In this document: piece after piece, positions 24,000 through 34,951 of the stretch
Layout: each line of letters begins with the position of its first letter
How positions within the stretch are numbered: position 1 is the stretch's first letter
Source: Sindora glabra
Lineage: Eukaryota; Streptophyta; Magnoliopsida; Fabales; Fabaceae
Assembly (NCBI GenBank): GCA_020226215.1
Contig: CM035234.1
Span: forward strand, 46,813,275 to 46,877,274
Direction: 5' to 3'
Length of the DNA: 64,000 nt
Program-made: the position numbers and the translations under genes
Notes under the pieces: generated by a model
Seen by the model: only the letters and a program-made list of their open reading frames with translations
Databases searched by the model: none
Told to the model about the DNA's origin: nothing

Positions 24000-26066
24000 A
24001 CAAGAAAGAAGGCATTTTTTCAATATTAGTGGCTATGTCTTCTTTATTCCCATTACTAACAATCTATCTTTTCTTTTGAAGAACTATAGACCACTTCTTA
24101 TCAACCAAATCCATCACATAAAAATTTGTTTTGCTTGAGATGTCATTATGAATGGTTCCCCTTTATGACCATCCCTATTAAGACCCACCAACATGAATTC
24201 TAGCTCATCTAATTGGATGCCATTGTTATTCTTCACACACTTACATTGAAATCTAAGTCCCTTTAATTTGAGGTAGTTAAGCTTTGATACATATTTGATA
24301 ACCCCATAATATAACATCCTTGCATTAATATGGCTCTTTTCCTTAGCACTAGATACATGCAGTGCCTAAGCTTTTACATAGTTCTCCTATAATCTTATCC
24401 TTCGTGTAGAAAAAATATCCATTAACTTCATATCTAGGAAAAGATACAACCTTTGTGCAAGGATTGTAGGCTAAGCATTTTATAATTTTAGAAATAAGAT
24501 CTGTTATTTGTACCATTATGCTTTTAACCTAGTTATGGAATTATGTGATGAATAAGTAATTATGTTTAGCTCATATCCACTACTCATTCCTTTAATAGTT
24601 GAGCTCTTTTATAACAACAATATGCTTATTTAAGTAAGGCTTAACCTTTTCACTATTTTGCAAGATGTAATTATGCATTTGTATATGTATTTCATAGTTA
24701 ATGTTCACCACATAGGTCCTTAATGTACTTTTACTTGTGATTCTCTTCTCATCATAAGGCTTTTTAAACTTGATAATTTTTGTATTTGTCAAATATTTAG
24801 TGTAAAATTTTACAACTTCCTCAACTATATAGTTTTCATCAATATATCGTTTGAGTCAATTTTGATTATATACATACTCTTTTATTATCTTCTTCATATA
24901 TCGCTCAAATGGGTACATTAACTATAAGTAAACTACTCTATAAAATTTTTACTCCTTCATTGAATGAATAACTAGATGCACTATAGTGTTAAAGAAGGAA
25001 TGAGGAAAATACATCTCAAGCTAACACAATGTGACAATAACATTCTTTAGTAAATCATCCAAATTGTCTTGGTCAATGACCTTAGTACATATTGCATTGA
25101 AGAAGAAGCAAGGTTTTTTAATAACTTGTCTTATATGTTTAGGCAATATTGATCACATAGCCACTAATAGAAATTATTGCATTAAAACATGATAATTATG
25201 AGACCTTAAATTGACTAGTTTTAGAATTTTTATAGAAACAAGGATTTTGATGTTGGAAGAATAACCCTAAGCACATCAACATTATGTAGAAACTTGAATA
25301 AACTTATTTTTTCCTTCCTAGATTGGATATGACAAGTTAGAGAAAAATATGTATGCTGACCCTTTTTTTTTATGTTAATTCCACCATATAGCTATTTCAA
25401 CTAAGTTTAGTCTAGCATTGACTTTATATTTATCTTACCTAACATGTTCAAGAGTATTTTAATAAGACTATCATAAATATTTTTCTTCATATGCATAGAG
25501 TTAATATTATGTCTAACAAATAAGTTTTTCCAGTATGGAATATCAAAGAACATGGACCTCTTCTTCCATAGAGTGTTACTACTTATAGGTGCATTGGGTT
25601 TACAAAAAATAATGTTAATATATGGTTCATAAACTTGCTCACTAGTTAAGGGCTTTAGAGTTAGTGAATCCTTTAGTGAACCATTAAAAGCTTTTTGTAC
25701 CCTATAATAGTGGTGAAACTAGGTAGGAATCTCCTATGATTAAGATACTCTATTTTCTTTTAATGCTTCAATTGAAAAGTAAAATGTGTCATTTTCAGGA
25801 ATAGGGCATGCTATATGCCATTTAACACTATATCCCAACAAGTTTTCATAAGCTAGGAAGTCGTTAATTGTACAAAGCATGACATATAACTTGAAAGGCT
25901 TTTGATGATATGTGTTGAATACTAACACATCTTTATGCCACATTAGTCTTAAGTCACTGATAAGCAGTATCAAGAAGACATCTATATTATTTCCTAGTTT
26001 TTTAAGGCCTAAAATCAATAATGATAACATCATGCATTTACACATCACACATAACAAAGGAGTAAG
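24000..26066 (-). pseudogene. Tnp2-like CACTA transposase, C-terminal two thirds (relic)
   Basis: At 25740-26057 the minus strand reads LLILGLKKLGNNIDVFL..., TINDFLAYENLLGYSVKWH and ACPIPEN, the recognisable core of Tnp2 (usually LIPGPK.PGNDIDVYL, TINDFPAYGNLSGYS, ACPIC). Further down: WKNLFVRHNINSMHMKKNI, SHNYHVLMQ, KLEMYFPHSFF and MYPFERYM. At 24114-24317 the DUF4216-type tail reads YGVIKYVSKL, GIQLDELEFMLVGLNR and PFIMTSQAKQIF. Numerous stops interrupt it. The N-terminal part continues at 28100-28770 beyond an inserted LTR. Confidence 0.85.
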
Positions 26067-27981
26067 TGTTACATATTTTAAAATTTAAAATATTTTATGT
26101 GAAAAATAATTAATCATTATAATAATATTTGTGATAAAATTTTATGTGAAATAATGGAGAAAAAGAATAAAATTGAAATGTTAAAGGCTAAATATGATGA
26201 AGGGTGAGTATTGGAGTGTGAAGGAAACATAAGGCATTTTTTTTTACTTTTGCTCTTGACCCTATTTCCTTATTTTTAGCTAACTCCTTCATTTTTCTCC
26301 ACTAACATACAACCTTATTTTCTTATTCTTATTCTTCTCTTTTTTTTTCCCTAATTAAGCAAGAGCATTAGTCCTTACTAACCTTTCCTATTTTTCCATC
26401 CAAGTTAAAGCTTTCTAAAGTTGAATATTTACAAGGCTTTTCCTTTATTTCTCTCTTTGGATTTGGAATGATTAAAAGATTTTGGTTTAAAGAGGGATTT
26501 GAAGCCTTACTTTGGATTCTTGAAATATTAGATAAATGGGTATAAGCAAACCACCATTTCTTCTATGTATTATCTAATTTTTAAAAGTTGATAAGCATTC
26601 TAGCTAAGTTTGGAAGATTTGAAAGAAATTAGTGGGATGATATTAGGTTTCTTTATTTTTTCATAAATCTTGAGGAAAATGTAGTGATTGAATGTTTTTA
26701 ATTTAAATCTTTTGATAGATTTAGTATATAAAATGTTATGAATGCAAAGATATGAATTTGGAAGGATTTCACTTTGGATGAACAATGTTTTCACAAGAAA
26801 ATTTTGTAGAAACTATAATAATTAATTATGTCATAGAAATTGCTTTCTAGATTAACATAATTGATTATGCTTACATAAATATACTTTTTGGAATCTTATA
26901 ATTGATTATATCTAGAAGCCCTACTTTTTAGTTAACATAGTTAACTATATAATTAATTATATGCTAGAGTCTTACCCTTTGAATCCATATAATTGATTAT
27001 ATAATCAATTATTCCAATACAAAGACTACATAATTGATTATACTGTATGTATTTTTAGATATTACCTATTATAAGAGTTCTAAAGCATAAAAATTATTCC
27101 ATGATGGTAATATGAGCTATTATGCATTAACAAATATTGAATGAGTAATTTGGGGCTATGCAAATAAGCATGGTGATACATATGAATTGGAGTACTAGTA
27201 AAGGTACTTGTTTACATAATATGATAACTTTAAAAGTGAATGAGATTTGATGATTATGCGAATGCTGATATTCCTATTATAGCTATATGCACTGGATTTA
27301 TATGTTCATTTGTGAGGGATAAGGTTAACTTAGAGGGAGAAGAATGAGCTTGTGAGGAATAAGGATGGATGAAAGTCATAAAGAAACCTATATTTTTTTT
27401 TATCATTTTTACTAAATGTTATTGTCATGCTATGATCAAATTGTGAAATTATGGAAATAAAGGCATTAGCTTTACAATTAAATTTCCTTTGGTGAATGTG
27501 ATGTCATAAAATGTGTAATGTGTCCATGACTAAGCCATAATATAATGTATGTTTGTATCTTTTTCTTGGTAGATAGATTATTCTCTTCAAAGGCTTTCCT
27601 TTTTCCTTCACTATTTCAAGTGATACTTAGATATTTCTTATAAGAGAAATTAATTGTTAACTTTTTATCATACTATATTTAAATTTTAATTATTATCCAA
27701 TGCTTTTGCTTACTCATTGAGTTTCAAAGAAAACTTGCTTTCTTTTTTCTTGTTTTTTTATAAGGAATTTTCTTTTAGGTGCTTAACTATATCTGACGGG
27801 TTAGAAATAGGCCTATTCATGTATTTTAGTGTAAAGTTAAGTTACAATACAATTGGAATAAGTAGTTGTGTAAAAATGTCTAATTCATGATGAAATGATT
27901 TCCATTTATTTCATTTTTGACATTTATACTTATTTGAATGTGAAATATTATTTCACATTGTACATTGCATTATTCACATAG
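26067..27981 (+). mobile_element. LTR (family L3), plus-strand copy, inserted in Tnp2
   Basis: Begins TGTTACATATTTT exactly where the Tnp2 frame breaks. GTAAG lies at 26062-26066 and again at 27982-27986, a possible 5-bp target duplication that also puts the flanking Tnp2 text back in frame. The end before the second GTAAG reads CACATAG rather than a clean ...CA. An alternative end is near 28005, where GGTGGTTCATTATA resembles other gypsy LTR ends. The interior has a pyrimidine-rich stretch and an array of palindromes shared with the minus-strand LTR at 28915-30963. The 64-codon minus-strand frame at 26600-26794 is chance. Confidence 0.6.
26815..27045. repeat. Array of AATTGATTAT-type palindromes
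   Basis: Six copies of an AATTRATTAT-like motif spaced roughly 35-50 bp. The best is a 24-bp perfect palindrome at 26989-27012, made of ATAATTGATTAT and its exact reverse complement. Others: ATAATTAATTAT near 26820, CATAATTGATTATG near 26860, ATAATTGATTATAT near 26900, AGTTAACTATATAATTAATTA near 26940 and CATAATTGATTATAC near 27030. Confidence 0.75.
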
Positions 27982-28099
27982 GTAAGGCTTGTAGGTGGTT
28001 CATTATAATAACTTCCTATACTACTTATGTGCCTTAAGATGGGTTGTAATAATAGAAATTGCAAATCATAATGGAAAATGGAAATTGTAAATCATAAAA

Positions 28100-28770
28100 A
28101 TGATAGGCTATGTGTTATTTTTTTGCTCATGTTACCATAATGGTTCATTCCATTTATAGACAATGCAAGTTTGAGATTTCTTGTTTCACTATTGAATTTA
28201 GGGGATGATGAGTTAGCATTATTCATAAAGGAGAATTAACCAAATGATGAAGCTTACCATAAAAAACCCTTTGTCTTTATCCCACACTAAGTTCTTTGCA
28301 TCTTATGCATTTGTAAACATGTATTTAAACTTGGATATTATTAGAAAATACTATAATATCATGGTTGGAGTATTGCTTGATGATGCCATCATTCTTTTTT
28401 AATTTGTAATATGATGCCTTACATTTTTGAAATTAATGCAAGGTTTTATACTCCTTTTAGTACAAAATGTAATCATTAGGATAAGCATAAATCTTCTTAT
28501 ACTTTATATCCATCAAGCATATAATTTTTTTCATGCCATAAGCATGATATGGTAGTTCATTGCCTTTTATGATCATTTCATTCAATAATTACAATAATGT
28601 CATGAAACTCTTGTCCTTCCACCCATTCCCTACCTTTAAGTTGAAAATTTTCAATATAACAGATAATCATGTGAATTATATGCAACTAAGATATCATGGC
28701 TTCTTTGCATCATTTAATATGTTATTCAGGACAAGTAATGTCAAGAATTTAACCTAATTGTGATTGGCGT
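28100..28770 (-). pseudogene. Tnp2-like CACTA transposase, N-terminal part (relic)
   Basis: The minus strand reads NGMNHYGNMS at 28125-28154, with SETRNLKLALSI before it; the Tnp2 family usually has PRNVRLGLASDGFNPFGNMS. Farther upstream are KKIICLMDIKYKKIYAYPND, ILY followed by a stop and KEYKTLH, CKASYYKLKKNDG (around 28400-28530), and NLKVGNGW with KSF (near 28600). About 35 more residues than expected separate NMS from the break at 27982, so a small extra insertion may be present. Confidence 0.75.
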
Positions 28771-28914
28771 AGAACTCATTACCCAATTTCTACTAGTTAG
28801 TCTAGTATACTTATCATAATTATGAATAACTTATTAGAGAAGTAGTAAGAGAAAGGAAACATTTGATCAAGAAGGTGCATTTCATTCATTAACAAGGATT
28901 TACAAAATATGAGG

Positions 28915-30963
28915 AAGTTATAATTACTTATAACCCTTTAAGGTAAGGATAAGCCACTCTGAGTGACCCATAAAGGGAATTTAACATTCAAATCATCTAC
29001 CTAAGCCTTATATGAAATAAGACCTAAAAGACATTCTATATACAAATATTTAATGCTACCATATAACTAAATAATTAAGTTTCCAACTAGTATAATAAGG
29101 TAGTGATGGAGGCTTAATCTAAATATTTGCAAAATAAATTATAGAGGGATGAGTTTAAGGTTCAATAAATAAATATTTTATTAAAATAAACAATACAATA
29201 CAATAACTCACTTATTAGATCCTTTTATAAGTCTTAACATAATATCAATTCCATTTCAAATAACCTTAAGTGGCTCATACATAATTACTTCATCATAAAT
29301 ATATACCATAAAAGAGTACTTAATAATAATTAAATCTCAAATCCATAATACGACATAATACAATCATCAATAAATATATATATACATCCATCCTTATAAT
29401 CCCTTAGTCTAGCTTTATACCCTTCCTACTTATCCATCCTTGTCTTTTCAAAGTCATCCTTATACCTTTCTTACCTCATACTAGGAATTAATCATCTAGT
29501 GTTCACATCACTCCTTTCATATTTCTTAATTTGCAATTTGTTCAAAGCTTTTATTTCTTATAATTGTCCATAAATCATATTTATCACATCAATGATACAA
29601 TACCTTGCCTTCATGCATGACCATACATCATATTTCAATTTTTAAACAATAATACAAATTGTTCATAACATGTATCATATGATATACTAGCTAAATTCTA
29701 CATTTCATGGTTACAATTTATGTTCCTTATCCTTAACTATCATACTTCATCATATTATAGTGTTTGGAAAGAATACATCCAATGTTAGACCCTTGTCATG
29801 ATTTTTCAAAGATCATTAAGTATATCTAACTATATGCTTGAATATGAGAGCCCCAAGAGTAACTTTGGGGACCATAATTGACTATATAGTCAAGTAATAG
29901 GGTCCAAAGGCAAACCTAGCCACAATAGTTAATTACTAGCCTTTAAAGAGCATTCTTGATATCTATAATTGACTATATAGTCAATTATTAACTTCCAGAG
30001 AGGTACTTAAGATTAGATAATTGACAACATAGTCAACCAAACTCTTTTACAATGCAATTTTTTTGGTATAGTCGACTATATAATTGATTATAACTTGAGA
30101 AATTTGTAAAACTTTAAATTTTTTACTATACGTTCATGCCAAAACTTGCATTAAATGCAATAAACAACCATCTAATCATTATGGTCTCAAAGATATTCAT
30201 CAACCAAATGCCATTAATGCCATTTGCATTATTACATCCATCCAATTTGATTAATTAATACAAAATCAATCATTTATGTTCATATAGCCATAAAACTTAA
30301 AATATGCAAATTAACATGGGTGTCATAAAATCCAACAAGAAAGGATGAAGTATTCACTCACCTTGTATGAAAGAGAATACCAAGAATCTAGTTTAATGTC
30401 TTTTAACCCTAATCTCACAAAAAATGGATGGTTCTTTGCGTTAGGGTTCCAAACTTCTATGTAAACCAAATAAGTCTTAATTTTCATCGAACCAAAAAGA
30501 AATAGGAAGAAATTTCAATGAGGATGATGTTCCTACCTTGATTAGATGAAGAATTTGAAGAAAGATTAGTGTTTTTCTTATAATTCTTTAAGAAGAAATG
30601 ATGGAGAAGTGAATAAAGGAAATGGGATTTTTGGAGAGATAGGAAAATGAACGAAAAAAAATGAAGGTTGGCTTAAAATGAGGAATAGTTTCCTTAAGGA
30701 CATTTTTGAAGACTTTTCCCTAAATCTTTTCCAAACTTACATACTCACTTATAATAACTTAAAACTTTATACTTTATAATTCTATTTAATATTTCTCATC
30801 CAATTCTCATGAAAATCATATTCTCATTTTATTAAAATAATAAATTTTATTTTATCTCATAATTTATACATCAAATTTCCTATTTAATTGATAGCATTAG
30901 TTATTTCCATTATTACTCTTATAAAATAATTTTTAAATGCTATATTTTAAAGAGGGTGTTACA
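28915..30963 (-). repeat. gypsy 3' LTR (family L3), minus-strand copy
   Basis: The 5' edge TGTAACACCC is at 30963. The 3' edge is placed near 28915 because GGTTATAAGTAATTATAACTTCC there resembles the last bases of the plus-strand relative (GGTTCATTATAATAACTTCC near 28000). It contains a T/C-rich leader-like stretch (30540-30690), GGGTTCC/GCAAAG text near 30440 and a palindrome array (29868-30095). No coding frame. Confidence 0.65.
29868..30095. repeat. Array of AATTGACTAT-type palindromes
   Basis: Five copies spaced about 45-50 bp: CATAATTGACTATATAGTCA near 29873, AATAGTTAATTACTA near 29925, a 24-bp perfect palindrome at 29965-29988 (ATAATTGACTAT plus its exact reverse complement), AATTGACAACATAGTCAA near 30020 and TAGTCGACTATATAATTGAT near 30070. 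It corresponds to the array at 26815-27045, with C/G in place of T/A at the variable position. Confidence 0.75.
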
Positions 30964-31059
30964 ATATTTCCTTTTTCAAAAGAATTCATCCTTGAATTCT
31001 TGAAACATGATGTATTATACTAATAGTATGAATATATAATGAAGTTAAACTCATCACTC

Positions 31060-31840
31060 GCCAAATAAATGGAGTATTACTATTATATTTCTAATTCTAA
31101 TTCCTACATAGCCCCTTCCATTTCATTACGTTCCCAATAGACCTTCACAGACGACACTTCTTTGCATCCCAATTTTTGAATTTAACGATCTAGGATCTTA
31201 ACTAGTTGTTCTTTGTAAGATAAGTTTAGGTTAAGTTGCAATGGTTCACCCCGAATTACATGTGGCTTGTTAGGTATATAACTCCAAGGCATGGACATAT
31301 GGAATTTAGGATGAATAGCTTATAAACTATCTAATAACTTTAACTGATAAGCTATAAAACATAGTTAAGAACTGGGAAGGGCTTGATGAAATTAGGTAAT
31401 AATTTATGCTTTTGCCTAAATCTTATCACATCCTTCATAGGAAAAATATTTTAAGAAGACCATATTTCTTATTTGAAACTCTAGCTTTCTTTTTTTCCTA
31501 TATACATATCACTTTTGTTAATCTTGAGTTATTTTTAACCATTTTCAAATGATTTGAACCTTTTTCTAAAGCATTTGCCACTAAATTTGGCCTTAAGAGT
31601 TTTATTTGTCATTCTTCAAACCATTCTATTGGAGAATGACATTTTTGGAAATAAAACACTTCATAAATGCCATTTAGATCTTGGACTAATAATTGTTGTT
31701 GTATGTTAATTCTATTAGTGAAAATTATTTCTCCTAAATTTCTTCAAATTCTAAAGTGCAGGCTTTAAGCATAACTTCTAGTATTTGAATAATTCTCTTA
31801 GATTGTCCATCATTTTATGGATAAAAAATTATTCTAAAAT
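31060..31840 (-). pseudogene. gypsy integrase C-terminal relic
   Basis: In one reading frame near 31090-31280: VIRGEPLQLNLNLSYKEQL, then SVKVYWERNEMEGAM followed by a stop and ELE, matching the gypsy integrase tail (usual text HEPLQL..LSYEE.PV.ILDR and VKVLWRN...EATWE.E). Upstream, 31400-31830: IQILE..LKACTLEF, SPIEWFE and LRPNLV. Several frameshifts and stops. The integrase core and RT are absent. Confidence 0.85.
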
Positions 31841-32556
31841 TTATATTTGAAAAATTATTTTTTATAATAACAAAGCTTATTTTTTATAATAGCTTTTTTA
31901 AAATTTATATTCTTTTTATTTAATTTATTTTGAATTTATATACTTTTATTTGATTATATTATTAAAATTTACGGATAAATTAACTAAAAGTATGTAAAAT
32001 TTAAAATATTTTATCCTTCTAAGACCATTAAATATTTTTTAATTATCATTTTTTTCATATTAGTTAACTAGACCTTACATTATAACCAAAACCTTATAAT
32101 AAAGTTTAACAAAGGTAGGGTCATGCATGTAAGAACCTTGGCATATGAAAATTTTTTAATCCCATATAGAATAGAAAAGGCATTGAAGAATATTTTGGGT
32201 GTCCCTTCCTAAAAAAGTTGTCTAATATTAGTCATCTTATTTTTAAATTCTATGTGTAATAATTATGACTTGTGATTGTGTGAATTGTATTAATAAAAAA
32301 TAAAAGTTTAAAAATTGATATGAATAAAAAAATTTCAATTAGGTATATGTTCATACTTTTAGGATAAATAAATGTTAAAATAATTTTAATATTAAAATTT
32401 TACTCATAACATATTTTTAACTTTGCTTAGATCTATTGATTAAGGGACAACTTTTTTATGATATTTTCTATTGATAAATAAATAGAATATTCTTATGAAT
32501 ATTTTATAACTATAAATATAAGTAAATGATTTTTTTTAATTTTTAGCGTGCACCAA
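31841..32556. other. AT-rich DNA, nothing recognised
   Basis: Extremely AT-rich; no coding or repeat signature recognised. Confidence 0.5.
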
Positions 32557-32725
32557 GATGTCATTTATCTAATTGGTAAAAGACTAAGCCCTCAAAGTAC
32601 TATTGGGTGCCAAATGTGAAGACCTCTCCTAAATGAGTTTTCTCTATACATAAAGCTTGAATTAAACCTAAGACAACTTGTTTAAGGTGTTAGAACCCTT
32701 TCCCCTTAGACTAATTCATGTTGGT
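32557..32725 (+). mobile_element. SINE-like element (tRNA-related head)
   Basis: TATCTAATTGGTAAAAGAC resembles the tRNA A box (TAGCTCAGTTGGTAAGAG), and about 35 bp later ATGTGAAGACC stands where a B box would be expected. The text CTAAGCCCTCAAAGTACTA fits tRNA-derived plant SINE heads. Ends and target duplications are not clear. Confidence 0.42.
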
Positions 32726-32726
32726 A

Positions 32727-32873
32727 TTTTTTTTTTTTGTAATGATAGAATAGTTAAACTACTAAATACACATGCACAAAATTTTGGGATTGCCTTCAAA
32801 ATATTGAGAAAGGTAAAACCTTTAATGAATAAGATTATTTCCATAGAAGATTTTCTTGGTCAAAACAAAAAAT
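32727..32873 (-). mobile_element. SINE, diverged copy of the 51408-51541 element
   Basis: Starts with a T run (32727-32738, the poly(A) tail on the minus strand) followed by GTAATGATAGAATAGTTAAA and CTACTAAATACACATGCA, which aligns with AGGTAATAGTAGAAATTGTT, AAACCACTAGACACACACAC at 51413. The alignment continues to CTTGGTCAAAAC (CTTGACCCAAAAG in the other copy). More decayed, without a convincing target duplication. Confidence 0.5.
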
Positions 32874-32884
32874 CTTAACATAAT

Positions 32885-33039
32885 CAGCGGTGGAGCCAAG
32901 GGAGTTAGGATGGGCCTCGGCCCCCGCTGACTTAAGAAATTTTATATAAAATATAATATCAAAATTTATATATGGCCTCTCAAGTTTTATGATATTTATG
33001 TTTGACCCCCCTCATTTAAAATTTTTGCTTTTGCCACCG
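32885..33039. mobile_element. hAT-type MITE with perfect 8-bp target duplication
   Basis: Left end CAGCGGTGGAGCCAAGG, right end GCTTTTGCCACCG (inverted CGGTGGCA), so the right terminus has lost CTG. AACATAAT is repeated exactly at 32877-32884 and 33040-33047, as expected for hAT insertion. The interior is non-coding with GC-rich shoulders (GGGCCTCGGCCCCCGCTG). Length 155 bp. Confidence 0.85.
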
Positions 33040-33056
33040 AACATAATCTAATTTTA

Positions 33057-33358
33057 TTTTGTAAATATATTTATGTGGATATCTATCACATCCTTTTGAT
33101 TTATTTATTAGTTCTTGTAATCTTAAGTTTGGCCTTATCTTTAATTGTAATCAACAATAAATAATTATTAATAAGCTATAATTATTGATTAGAGATAATT
33201 ACCATTATCATTTATGATAGTAATCACTTTTGCTTAAAGTGTTTATAAATACTAAAAATTGTAAAAGAGTTTTACACATTTAGAAATAAGAGAATCTTAT
33301 CCTCTTGTTCTATTTTATTTTTTTAATTTTTTATTATTTTACTTTTATTTTCATAACA
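33057..33358 (+). repeat. copia B 5' LTR
   Basis: Runs from TTTTGTAAATATATTTATG to TTTTCATAACA. Shares with the 3' LTR ATCCTTTTGATTTAT, TAATCTTAAGTTT, TTAGAGATAATTACCATT, TATAAATA (33244-33251), TTTTACACATT and AAATAAGAGAA. The first TG has become TT. Confidence 0.85.
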
Positions 33359-33370
33359 TGCTATTAACAT
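33359..33370 (+). other. copia B primer binding site, mutated
   Basis: TGCTATTAACAT directly after the LTR end stands where copia elements carry TGGTATCAGAGC, complementary to initiator methionine tRNA. Position and partial match support it. Confidence 0.5.
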
Positions 33371-34440
33371 GAATTTTTATTATTTGAACATTTAATTTTT
33401 GATTCCGTTAGTTTATTTCTCAAAGATGATATTTTTCTTTTTCTTTTTTTATGTTTTGAATTATATGGGAACTTATTTACATATTGATCAATTTCTAGGT
33501 GAATTTTTTTTTTTATTTTTTTCTTGTTTTAAGATTTTGATGGCTGGATTTCAGGATTTTGAACCCTAAAGCTATTTGATTTTTGTTTTTGTTTTGCTTG
33601 ATTAAATATGTTATAATAACTATGAGTAATGGAAAATTTTATCCTTTTTATCCAATTGACATAGTAAAATTTAGAATTTGTCTATGTATGTGAAGCTATA
33701 AATTGTAATTATATTCTAGTAATAAGTGTAGGTTTGATATGATTCACTATGTACCAATTTTGTTAAATCAATTTGTTTCCTATCCTTATCAATTAGATAA
33801 TTTCTCATCATCTGATTTATTTGAAAGAAGAATACCATTATTTGCATATATGTGTAATAGTAAATTGTGATTATGATTTTTTTAACAAGTATATAGGTTT
33901 TCTTCTTTTCAATTGGATGTGATTCTCCATGTATTGCCACTTTTGTTTAATCAATTTTATAACTTAGGTTATGCTTCTTAATCATTGCTAGAATACTCAT
34001 ACTTTATACATAAATGCTTATATACATTATGCTTTTTCATTATGTGATGGCTTTCTTATAAAAGTTTCAGTCATAGTGGAAATTATCCTTCACATGAAGG
34101 GAATCCGAAGGATAAGTTAGTACAATGGTATCATGGAGCAATTGGCATGGCTATAATCACCTTATCCAAGGCCTCACAAGTAAAGTATATGATATTGATT
34201 ATTCTAATATACCTAAAAATTGGAACAATGCTTGGTATATTTCTTAATTTTAAAATAATAGAAAAAAGATTGAAAATAGAGTATTTTAAAGGTTAAAAAA
34301 TTTGATTCTATGTTAAATCAATTTAAAAAGAAAGATAAATAGAATTAATGAAATAAAAATTTCATATTTTTTATTTTTTATTAATTGTATTATCTACTTT
34401 TCTCCATCTCTTTCATCATCATAAAATTACTTCTTTATTT

Positions 34441-34703
34441 ATGCCTTTTTGTGACTAAATGATGGATTTTTTATGAAAAATATGGAACTAATCTAATTAG
34501 TTTCATTGCATTTGTTGAAATGAATACATGAATAATTAATTTTTTTATGAAACTTGTGCAATTGATTTCATTACATTCCTTGAATAGATTAATTTCATGC
34601 CTTTTAGTGGCTAAATGAAATTTTGAGTTTTTGACAAAAAAGTATGAAATATGTCTAAGTAGTTTTACTACATTCCTAGAAGTGAATGCCTTGATAATCA
34701 AAA
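34441..34703 (+). repeat. ~157-bp tandem duplication inside copia B
   Basis: ATGCCTTTTTGTGACTAAAT at 34441 recurs as ATGCCTTTTAGTGGCTAAAT near 34598. The following GTATGAAATATGTCTAA and ACTACATTCCTAGAAGTGAA parallel GGAACTAATCTAATTAG and TTGCATTTGTTGAAATGAA of the first unit. Confidence 0.5.
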
Positions 34704-34951
34704 GGTTTATATGTGGACAAGGTCACATTTATGACTATATATGTGAAAATAAGTTAAATTAATTTATGCAATTGTGGAGGTTATAAGAATAATACAAATA
34801 GCTATAAAATTAGTTTTTCCCACTAGAACGCAGTGAATATAATGAGAAAGGCCTATATTATAAAAACTTAAAAGGCTATGAAAGTATATGTTATCAATAT
34901 GATGTGAAAAGCATTAGGAGTACTAAAAGTATATGCTAGTAAGGTGGTATA

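Larger units (their letters stand above)
22895..28770 (-). mobile_element. CACTA (En/Spm-type) transposon, interrupted and right-truncated
   Basis: The left terminus CACTACTATAAAAATGC at 22895 matches CACTA terminal repeats. Tnp2 transposase relics follow on the minus strand (24000-26066 and 28100-28770), divided by an LTR insertion at 26067. No GTAGTG terminus was found on the right, where gypsy LTR sequence takes over near 28915. If the 3-bp duplication is present its left copy would be TAA (22892-22894). Confidence 0.8.
28915..31840 (-). mobile_element. Ty3/gypsy retrotransposon 3' end, truncated
   Basis: The integrase tail (31060-31840) is followed on the minus strand by AATTCAAGGATGAATTC and then TGTAACACCCTC at 30963, the classic junction between gypsy pol and 3' LTR. 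The element is cut off on its 5' side near 31840. Confidence 0.8.

Noticed and set aside
24592..24792. Minus-strand 66-codon frame as a separate gene
   Set aside because: It lies in frame context with Tnp2 relics on both sides and is part of that pseudogene.
34471..34701. Minus-strand 76-codon frame
   Set aside because: Lies across the tandem duplication inside copia B; no domain and opposite to the element's sense.
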